From Vreelandella massiliensis (lineage in GTDB: Bacteria > Pseudomonadota > Gammaproteobacteria > Pseudomonadales > Halomonadaceae), in contig NZ_LT699744.1 of NCBI RefSeq assembly GCF_900155385.1, forward strand, positions 665,911-729,910: a stretch of 64,000 nt of DNA, read 5' to 3'. Of this stretch, positions 58,307 through 64,000 are shown piece after piece. The notes under the pieces were generated by a model. It saw only the letters and a list, made by a program, of their open reading frames with translations, was not told the origin of the DNA and did no database searches. The translations under genes and the position numbers were made by a program. Numbering within the stretch: the stretch's first letter is position 1; every line of letters starts with the position of its first letter.

Positions 58307-60531
58307 AACTCACGCAGCAGCAACAAGCCGTGGTTGAGCACGGTAATGGCCACGCTCGGGTAGCCGCCGTTGCGGGGGCGGGTAAAACCACCACCATGGC
58401 GGCGCGGGTACTGTATTTGCTTGAGCAAGGTGTTGCGCCCAAGCGCATGCTGGTGTTGATGTTTAACCGTTCGGCACGGGACGACTTTCAGCGTCGCTTG
58501 GCGCAGCTCGCTAAGCACGGCCAGGCGCTGCCAGATGTGCGCACCTTCCACTCCTTGGGCCACCGGCTAACGCAAAGTTTATGCCGTTGGGGCGCGCTCG
58601 CGCCACGACGCTTGCTTTCGGCGGATTGGCAGCTAGAGCGATTGTTGCGTCAAGCCAGCCTTAACGTGTTGCGCGACGAACCCGAACGCCGCGATGCCGC
58701 CTTGGAAGGGGAGCGGCTGGAAGCGCTGGCGCACTTCAGCAACTTGGTCAAAGCGGAGATGGCCGAGCCAGCCGCGCTTTACCAGCGCCTAGGGTTTGAC
58801 GGTGATACCGACTACTTTCCCGCTGCCTTTAAAGAGGGTGAGCGCCTTTTAAGTGATGAAGGCACTATGACCTATGCCGATCTGCTCTACCGTCCGCTAC
58901 AGGCGTTGGAGTCGGACGATGCGCTTAGGTCGCGGGTTGAGGGGTTTCTCGACCACATCATTATCGATGAGTATCAGGATATTAACGCCGCCCAGCAGCG
59001 CTTGCTTGCGGTATTGGCCGGCTCGCAAGCCGAGGTCATGGCGGTGGGGGATGCCAACCAGTGTATTTACGAGTGGCGCGGCGCCCGCCCGGATACGATG
59101 TTGGAAAATTTCACGGCTACCTTTGGCGCCGCCATCGACTACCCGCTCTCCACGACGTTTCGCCACGGCCACGCGCTGGCATTGGCGGCCAATCACGCCA
59201 TTGCCGCCAACCGGCGCCGCCCGGATCAGCTCTGCCTGGCCGATAGTCGAAACCCGGCGACACGGCTAAGAGTCGGGCAGGGGAGTCGCGTCTTTTTAGA
59301 CACGCTGATGGATTGGCAAGCCCAGGGGCGAGCGCTCAACGAGGCGTGTTTGTTAGTGCGTAGCTGGGCGCTTTCGGTGCCGTTTCAGCTGGCGCTTTTG
59401 CAGGCCGGCATCCCCTTTCGCATGTTGCGCGAAGATCGTTTCGTTTTCCGCCTGCCGTTGGTTCAGGCGTTGGCCGGCTATCTAAAGCTGGCGCGCAGGC
59501 CGACACTGCTGCATGACCCTGAGCTAATCCATCTGCTCCTTGCCCAGCCGACGCCTTTTGTCGCGCGCGAGCGCCTTCTCCGCTTGGCCCATCAGCTGGC
59601 GCAAACCCAGCGTTGGCCTGAGCGCCATGACCCGGTGCTCAGCGAGTTGAAACCGATCCAGAAGCGTACGCTAAAAAAACGTTGGGCGCTTTTGTGTGAA
59701 TTACCCAGGCTTACCGCTTGGCCACCGGCAAAACTGCTTCATCACGTGGTCGAGCGCATCGACGCGGAGAAAACCTTAAAGCGTGCTGCCGCGCGACGGG
59801 ATAAAGGCGAGGAGGATGTGCGCTTGCTGGATGTGCTGATCGAGCAGGCCGAAAGCGTGCAGGACCCCGACGCCTTTATCGAACTGCTGGAGCGTCCGGT
59901 GGAAAATCAGGCGGGTGGTGTACTGATCAGCACGGTACATGGGGCCAAAGGATTGGAGTGGCCGCTGGTCGCGGTGGCGGGCGTTAATGAAGAGGACTTT
60001 CCTCATTACAGTCGCGATAACCCTTTAACCGATGAGCGTTTGGAGGAGGAGCGGCGGCTTTTTTATGTGGCAATAACCCGTGCCCAGGAGGAGCTTCTGC
60101 TGCTTCACGATGGTGGCGAACATCGCCCCAGTCGCTTTATCGCCGAAACGGCGTGGCGCGATTGCCAGCACGTGGCGTACCGATTGCAAGCGGACGATAC
60201 TAAAAATGCTCAACCGCTTAGCGTATCGTCGCCGCCGCTCGTCAAGCGTTACCTGGAGCAGTTAGGGCGAGAAGATGTTGACGTGGTGGCGGCGCACGTT
60301 AATGAGCCCAAAGCGGGATACGCGGCTCAGGCGCGTTTCTACCCCGGCCTGCGTTTACGCCATGCAGTGTTTGGCGAGGGAGAGGTCGCGGCGGTCGAGG
60401 GCTCGGAGGATAACCCGGTGATTGACGTGCGTTTTGCCCAAGCCGGTCGGCGCCGGCTGGTCGCGCATCGAGCGCCCATCGAAGTGCTGGCGCATACCCG
60501 CGACAGTGACGCCGAGGCGTCTTGCGGGTAA
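58303..60531 (+). CDS. UvrD/Rep-family superfamily 1 helicase
   Basis: This 742-residue helicase uses a GTG start overlapping the DUF1285 stop. Motif I is VAAVAGAGKTTTMAAR, motif II IIIDEYQDINAAQ, motif III VMAVGDANQCIYEWRGARPD, motif V TVHGAKGLEWPLVAV and motif VI RRLFYVAITRAQEEL. The C-terminus carries LRLRHAVFGEGEVAAVEG and IDVRFAQAGRRRLVAHRAPIEVL. This is the small beta module found at the end of UvrD and PcrA. It is unlikely to be the main UvrD, and its DNA target is unknown. Confidence 0.9.
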   Translation: MKLTQQQQAVVEHGNGHARVAAVAGAGKTTTMAARVLYLLEQGVAPKRMLVLMFNRSARDDFQRRLAQLAKHGQALPDVRTFHSLGHRLTQSLCRWGALAPRRLLSADWQLERLLRQASLNVLRDEPERRDAALEGERLEALAHFSNLVKAEMAEPAALYQRLGFDGDTDYFPAAFKEGERLLSDEGTMTYADLLYRPLQALESDDALRSRVEGFLDHIIIDEYQDINAAQQRLLAVLAGSQAEVMAVGDANQCIYEWRGARPDTMLENFTATFGAAIDYPLSTTFRHGHALALAANHAIAANRRRPDQLCLADSRNPATRLRVGQGSRVFLDTLMDWQAQGRALNEACLLVRSWALSVPFQLALLQAGIPFRMLREDRFVFRLPLVQALAGYLKLARRPTLLHDPELIHLLLAQPTPFVARERLLRLAHQLAQTQRWPERHDPVLSELKPIQKRTLKKRWALLCELPRLTAWPPAKLLHHVVERIDAEKTLKRAAARRDKGEEDVRLLDVLIEQAESVQDPDAFIELLERPVENQAGGVLISTVHGAKGLEWPLVAVAGVNEEDFPHYSRDNPLTDERLEEERRLFYVAITRAQEELLLLHDGGEHRPSRFIAETAWRDCQHVAYRLQADDTKNAQPLSVSSPPLVKRYLEQLGREDVDVVAAHVNEPKAGYAAQARFYPGLRLRHAVFGEGEVAAVEGSEDNPVIDVRFAQAGRRRLVAHRAPIEVLAHTRDSDAEASCG

Positions 60532-60539
60532 TCGGCTAT

Positions 60540-60583
60540 AGTCGTGTGTAAAGGTCTGAAGAGTCGTGTGTAAAGATCCGAGG
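60540..60583. repeat. 22-bp direct duplication upstream of lrgA
   Basis: AGTCGTGTGTAAAG occurs at 60540-60553 and 60562-60575. The two 22-base units match at 19 of 22 positions. They fill most of the gap between the helicase gene and lrgA. Confidence 0.75.
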
Positions 60584-60591
60584 GGCACGGG

Positions 60592-60936
60592 ATGGTTCAG
60601 GGATTTCTGATATTGCTGCTGTGTCAGCTTATAGGCGAATGGCTGATGGTATGGCTCGGCATACCCGTGCCGGGCCCGGTGGCGGGCATGATACTGCTGC
60701 TGTTGGGCCTTACGGTCTACGGCCGCGTGCCGGAGTGGCTGCGTCCGCCGGCGGAAGGGTTGATCCGCCATCTTTCATTACTCTTTGTGCCGGCGGGGGT
60801 GGGGTTGATGGTATTTGCCGATGTGCTGGCGCAGCAGTGGCTGGCCATTCTAGCCTCTCTGCTGCTCAGTACCTTCATAACGCTATTTTTGACCGCATGG
60901 ATCGTGCAGACGCTGGAAGCCCGCCAGCACAAGTAA
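60592..60936 (+). CDS. lrgA: CidA/LrgA-family membrane protein
   Basis: This 114-residue hydrophobic protein has about four membrane segments. CQLIGEWLMVWLGIPVPGPVAGMILLL and LSLLFVPAGVGLMVF are the family signatures. CidA/LrgA proteins resemble holins and pair with LrgB/CidB. In some bacteria they affect autolysis or pyruvate transport. The partner gene follows after 12 bases. A 22-bp duplication stands just upstream. Confidence 0.9.
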   Translation: MVQGFLILLLCQLIGEWLMVWLGIPVPGPVAGMILLLLGLTVYGRVPEWLRPPAEGLIRHLSLLFVPAGVGLMVFADVLAQQWLAILASLLLSTFITLFLTAWIVQTLEARQHK

Positions 60937-60948
60937 TTCGAGGCGCCT

Positions 60949-61668
60949 ATGGGGATCACGAATTTTTGGGTGTACTTCGCCGCCCGCCCGCTGTTCTGGA
61001 TCGTTATCACGCTGATGGCGTTTTTGCTGGCCACGGCGCTGAATCGTAAAGCCCGGGGCTCAGCGCTGCTGCATCCCGTGATCGTTGCCATGGTGCTGAT
61101 CATGGGGCTTTTGCACGCAAGCGACACCGATTACGATACCTATTTTGAAGGCGCGCAGTTCATCCACTTTCTCCTTGGGCCGGCCACGGTGGCGCTTGCC
61201 GTGCCGCTTTTCGATCATCGAGAGCGGATACGGCGCTTGTTGATCCCGCTGGTGGTCGCCTGTGTCAGTGGCAGTCTCACGGCGGTTGTCAGCACACTCC
61301 TGATTGGGCAGCTGCTTGGGGCCAGTGACGCTCTGCTGCTCTCGCTTGCGCCTAAATCAGTCACCTCACCCATCGCGATCGGTATTGCCGACCAGGTCGG
61401 CGGCTACCCCTCGCTTGCCGCAGGGTTGGCGTTGATGACCGGCGTTATTGGCTGTCTGCTAGCGCCTTTGGTGTTCAACATACTCAAAACGCGCTCGGAC
61501 ACGGCGACAGGGTTTGCTTTAGGGCTATCGGCTCACGGCTTTGGTACTGCCTACGCCATGCAGCGCAGTACGTTGGCCGGCGCGTTTGCAGGCCTCGCCA
61601 TGGGGGTGACAGGGGTGCTGAGTTCGCTGCTGATTCCCTTGGTGGTAGGGCTTTTCGGCTTCGGCTGA
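60949..61668 (+). CDS. lrgB: LrgB/CidB-family membrane protein
   Basis: This 239-residue polytopic protein carries GPATVALAVPLFDHRERIRR, SLAPKSVTSPIAIGIADQVGG and GLSAHGFGTAYAMQ, the conserved LrgB core. It is expected to act with the LrgA-like protein encoded upstream. The start at the ATG at 60949 follows GAGGCGCCT. It is convergent with the ETF-ubiquinone oxidoreductase gene, with a nested hairpin between them. Confidence 0.93.
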   Translation: MGITNFWVYFAARPLFWIVITLMAFLLATALNRKARGSALLHPVIVAMVLIMGLLHASDTDYDTYFEGAQFIHFLLGPATVALAVPLFDHRERIRRLLIPLVVACVSGSLTAVVSTLLIGQLLGASDALLLSLAPKSVTSPIAIGIADQVGGYPSLAAGLALMTGVIGCLLAPLVFNILKTRSDTATGFALGLSAHGFGTAYAMQRSTLAGAFAGLAMGVTGVLSSLLIPLVVGLFGFG

Positions 61669-61672
61669 ACGG

Positions 61673-61712
61673 CACCGCTACAGGCAGGTTTTTCGCCGTG
61701 CCCGCAGCGGTG
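61673..61712. terminator. Nested hairpin between lrgB and the ETF-QO gene
   Basis: CACCGCT (61673-61679) pairs with AGCGGTG (61706-61712), and GGCA (61683-61686) with TGCC (61699-61702) inside. Symmetrical three-base internal loops separate the helices. No U-run follows on either side, so termination is uncertain. Confidence 0.4.
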
Positions 61713-61749
61713 GTGAGTGGTGGGTGGTGCCTAATGTTAGCGCTAAGGC

Positions 61750-63474
61750 TTACATGTTGGGGTAGTTCGGCCCACCGCCGCCCTCTGGGGCGACCCAGGT
61801 GATGTTCTGCGCGGGGTCTTTGATGTCGCAGGTTTTGCAGTGAACGCAGTTCTGGAAGTTGATCTGAAACTTAGGATTGCCTTCGTCATCCTCGACCACT
61901 TCGTAGACCCCTGCCGGGCAGTAGCGCTGCGCGGGCTCGGCGTATTTGGGCAGGTTGTCGCGGATCGGGAGTTCTGGATCTTTCAAACGCAGGTGGCAGG
62001 GCTGATCCTCTTCGTGGTTGGTGTTGGAGAGAAACACCGATGAGGGCTTATCGAACGATAGCTTGCCATCCGGTTTGGGGTAGTCGATTTTATCGAATTG
62101 ATCGGCGGGTTTCAGCGCGCCGTGGTCGGTGGTGGTGTCGTGAAGGGTGGGCAGTTTTCCGCCGAGAAGCTGATCGGCGAAGTTGTACGCGCCCCCGACG
62201 ACGGTGCCGTACTTGTGGATGGCCGGACCGAAGCTTGCGCTCTCTTTCAACTCGGCGTGTGCCCAGCTCTTTTCCCACTTCTCCGTGAACGAGCTTAGCT
62301 CTTGTCCGCCTTCGTCGCCGGCATTGATCGCCTCGAACACGCTCTCTGCGGCCACCAGGCCGGACTTCATTGCGGTGTGCAGGCCCTTGATTTTGGAGAA
62401 GTTGAGCGTGCCCGCATTGCAGCCGATCAATAGCCCGCCCGGGAAGGTCATTTTAGGCAAACAGTTATAGCCGCCTTTGGTAATGGCGCGAGCGCCGTAG
62501 GCCACGCGTGTGCCGCTCTCCAAATGCTGGCGAATCACCGGGTGATGTTTCATGCGCTGAAATTCATCGAACGGCGAGAGCCACGGATTCTGGTAGGAGA
62601 GGTCCATGATCAACCCCACCACGACCTGTTGATTTTCGGCGTGGTAGAGGAACCAGCCCCCATGGGTATTGCTATCCAACGGCCAGCCCGAGCCGTGTAG
62701 CACTAAACCGGGCTCATGCTTCTCCGCCGGCACGTCCCACAGCTCTTTCAGGCCAATGCCGTAGTGTTGCGGGTCGCGTCCGGCATCAAGGTCAAACTCA
62801 CTGATCAACCGCTTGCCCAAATGGCCGCGCGAGCCTTCAGAAAAGAGGGTGTATTTAGCGCGAAGCTCCATGCCGGGCATGTAGCCATCTTTCGGGGTGC
62901 CGTCGGCGGCCACGCCCATATCGCCAATAATAATGCCGCGCACTTTCTCCTCTTCAATGATCACGTCCTGCGCGGCAAAGCCGGGGAAGATCTCAACCCC
63001 CAGCGACTCCGCCTGTTCGGCGAGCCAGCGGCAAAGATTGCCTGCGCTGATCACATAGCGGGTAATATCGCCGCCGGTGTTGTGCATGCTTTTCGGCACG
63101 AGGGCGTTGGGCAGCTTTTGCGCTTTTTCGGCGTCTTTGAGCAGGTAGACCTCATCGCGCGTGGCGGGCGTTGTCAGCGGCGCGCCGCGCTCCTCCCAAT
63201 CGGGGAAGAGCTCTTGCAGGGCGCGGGGTTCAAACACGGCACCCGACAGAATATGCGCGCCCACCTCGGAGCCTTTCTCTACCACGCATACGCTGAGCTC
63301 TTGTTCGGCTTCATTGGCCTGTTGCATCAGGCGGCAGGCGGCGGAGAGGCCCGACGGCCCGGCTCCGACAATCAAGACATCAAACTCCATGACATCGCGT
63401 TCTATCGCCTCAGCCGCGCTGTTTTCGCCGGCGCTGTTTTCAGTAACGTCGTTTTCAGCAGCGTTTTTATCCAC
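61750..63474 (-). CDS. Electron-transfer flavoprotein-ubiquinone oxidoreductase
   Basis: This 574-residue enzyme passes electrons from ETF to ubiquinone. The FAD loop is FDVLIVGAGPSGLSAACRL. GCNAGTLNFSKIKGLHTAMKSG is typical, and the 4Fe-4S site is formed by CPAGVYEV, CVHCKTC and the downstream D-P-x-Q-N. It starts at GTG 63474 with AGGAG eight bases upstream. An ATG at 63390 would remove a 28-residue acidic, repetitive lead (E-N-S-A units), but it has no ribosome site. It is divergent from etfB. Confidence 0.95.
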   Translation of the reverse strand: MDKNAAENDVTENSAGENSAAEAIERDVMEFDVLIVGAGPSGLSAACRLMQQANEAEQELSVCVVEKGSEVGAHILSGAVFEPRALQELFPDWEERGAPLTTPATRDEVYLLKDAEKAQKLPNALVPKSMHNTGGDITRYVISAGNLCRWLAEQAESLGVEIFPGFAAQDVIIEEEKVRGIIIGDMGVAADGTPKDGYMPGMELRAKYTLFSEGSRGHLGKRLISEFDLDAGRDPQHYGIGLKELWDVPAEKHEPGLVLHGSGWPLDSNTHGGWFLYHAENQQVVVGLIMDLSYQNPWLSPFDEFQRMKHHPVIRQHLESGTRVAYGARAITKGGYNCLPKMTFPGGLLIGCNAGTLNFSKIKGLHTAMKSGLVAAESVFEAINAGDEGGQELSSFTEKWEKSWAHAELKESASFGPAIHKYGTVVGGAYNFADQLLGGKLPTLHDTTTDHGALKPADQFDKIDYPKPDGKLSFDKPSSVFLSNTNHEEDQPCHLRLKDPELPIRDNLPKYAEPAQRYCPAGVYEVVEDDEGNPKFQINFQNCVHCKTCDIKDPAQNITWVAPEGGGGPNYPNM

Positions 63475-63518
63475 CCTGGTCTCTCCTTAATTTGCGTGTT
63501 TTATTTTATATAGTGACA

Positions 63519-63543
63519 TTTGCATAGAATGAGTTTATGCAAA
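63519..63543. promoter_or_regulatory. Inverted repeat upstream of the ETF-QO gene
   Basis: TTTGCATA (63519-63526) and TATGCAAA (63536-63543) are perfect 8-base arms around nine bases. The site lies 45 bases before the ETF-QO start, where a repressor could block transcription. I do not recognise the regulator. Confidence 0.45.
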
Positions 63544-63558
63544 CATGGACTTGATTTT

Positions 63559-63570
63559 AAACGGTCGTTT
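63559..63570. promoter_or_regulatory. PsrA-like operator
   Basis: AAACGGTCGTTT has 5-base arms AAACG and CGTTT around GT and is followed by G. It fits the Pseudomonas PsrA consensus of (C/G)AAAC, two to four bases, GTTT(G/C), except for T in the first position. PsrA is a fatty-acid-responsive TetR regulator. As I recall, it controls the etf genes in Pseudomonas. Confidence 0.5.
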
Positions 63571-63864
63571 GCTTCTGCTTATGTCTCATGATAGGCATAA
63601 TATCCCTTTCAGGTCACCTATCGCGCGTTACCTTCAGCATATCGCGCGACAGGCCGGCTTGCAGCCGTTGATAAGCCGGCGTGCGACCAAGGGCGTAGAT
63701 AGGCAGTGTTGTGGCGCTTTATAAAGCTGTGGCATGTTGGTAAGGTTTTTCAGCAGCGCACCTATCAAACGCTTGCATGAATTTGAGCTATTTATGATCA
63801 GGCGCTGATGCTAACAGCGTCATTCAAGAGTAACGGCTTAATACCCAAGCCAAGCGAGGAACCT

Positions 63865-64000
63865 ATGAAAGTACTCGTCGCGGTGAAACGCGTCATCGAC
63901 TACAACGTCAAAATCCGCGTCAAGCCGGATAACAGCGACGTTGATCTCACCAACGTCAAAATGGCCATGAACCCCTTCTGCGAAATCGCCGTGGAAGAGG
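63865..64000 (+). CDS. etfB: EtfB, electron transfer flavoprotein beta subunit (N-terminal part)
   Basis: The frame starts [20 protein letters not shown] at 63865, with GCGAGGA five bases upstream. It stays open to the window edge, giving 45 residues. [15 protein letters not shown] is the conserved start of the nucleotide-binding region. EtfB forms a heterodimer with EtfA, which should follow outside the window, and carries electrons from acyl-CoA dehydrogenases to the ETF-QO encoded divergently. Confidence 0.95.
   Translation, partial: MKVLVAVKRVIDYNVKIRVKPDNSDVDLTNVKMAMNPFCEIAVEE

Larger units (their letters stand above)
63475..63864. other. Divergent control region between ETF-QO and etfB
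   Basis: These 390 bases hold no gene I can support. They contain an 8-bp inverted repeat (63519-63543), a PsrA-like site (63559-63570), and a direct repeat of ATCGCGCG (63621-63628, 63642-63649). There is also an 8-bp hairpin GCCGGCTT/AAGCCGGC (63654-63661 with 63674-63681). AT-rich sequence near 63500-63515 probably contains the ETF-QO promoter. I could not fix a -35/-10 pair for etfB. Confidence 0.6.

Noticed and set aside
62716..63513. Plus-strand open frame of 265 codons opposite ETF-QO
   Set aside because: It is a mirror of the well-supported ETF-QO gene and shows no domain.

Overview
The window is an uninterrupted stretch of core chromosome from a GC-rich gammaproteobacterium. The most likely source is a Halomonas-like member of the Oceanospirillales (family Halomonadaceae). 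I infer this from gene order: it follows the Pseudomonas blocks lpoA-rsmI-dcw and lol-comEC-lpxK-kdsB-murB-rne-rluC-sppA-rpmF-plsX-fab-pilZ-tatD-etf, with several local differences. I see no transposon, prophage, CRISPR array or tRNA. Both edges cut genes: diaA on the left and etfB on the right.

Layout. 1-3050: diaA, yraN and lpoA on the minus strand, divergent from rsmI. 3083-3431: RNase P RNA with its own promoter inside the end of rsmI. 3524-20258: the division and cell-wall (dcw) cluster rsmH-ftsL-ftsI-murE-murF-mraY-murD-ftsW-murG-murC-ddl-ftsQ, then an unusual 383-base spacer, then ftsA-ftsZ. No mraZ lies ahead of rsmH. 20306-25118: lpxC with its own promoter and terminator, dciA on the opposite strand, a small secreted-protein gene and secA. 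25174-32196: argJ, a Nudix-ThiE fusion, the agmatine pair aguA-aguB, one lolC/E permease with lolD, and a DUF2062 membrane protein. 32299-39995: comEC, msbA, lpxK, ycaR, kdsB, a small phosphatase and murB. 40069-43140: rne on the minus strand with a long structured leader. 43790-53758: rluC, a HAD phosphatase, sppA, maf, then the yceD-rpmF-plsX-fabD-fabG-acpP-fabF-pabC lipid block. 53787-61668: mltG, tmk, holB, pilZ, tatD, a DUF1285 gene, an SF1 helicase and lrgAB. 61750-64000: ETF-ubiquinone oxidoreductase divergent from etfB.

The genes together cover peptidoglycan precursor synthesis and septation, lipid A-KDO synthesis and export, lipoprotein sorting, fatty-acid initiation and elongation, RNA processing, and Sec export.

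The strongest candidate for something undescribed is the 120-residue ORF at 21953-22315, directly upstream of secA. It has a signal-peptide-like N-terminus and ends in R-R-G-P-P-T-E-V. This places an R-x-G-P motif exactly four residues from its C-terminus, as in the E. coli SecM arrest peptide. I read it as a short, diverged SecM-like sensor of Sec activity. Other points of interest are a yceD operon whose predicted transcript starts at or within a few bases of the ATG, the ftsQ-ftsA spacer, abutting divergent promoters for rne and rluC, and a PsrA-like operator between the electron-transfer-flavoprotein genes. All promoter and structure calls were made by eye.
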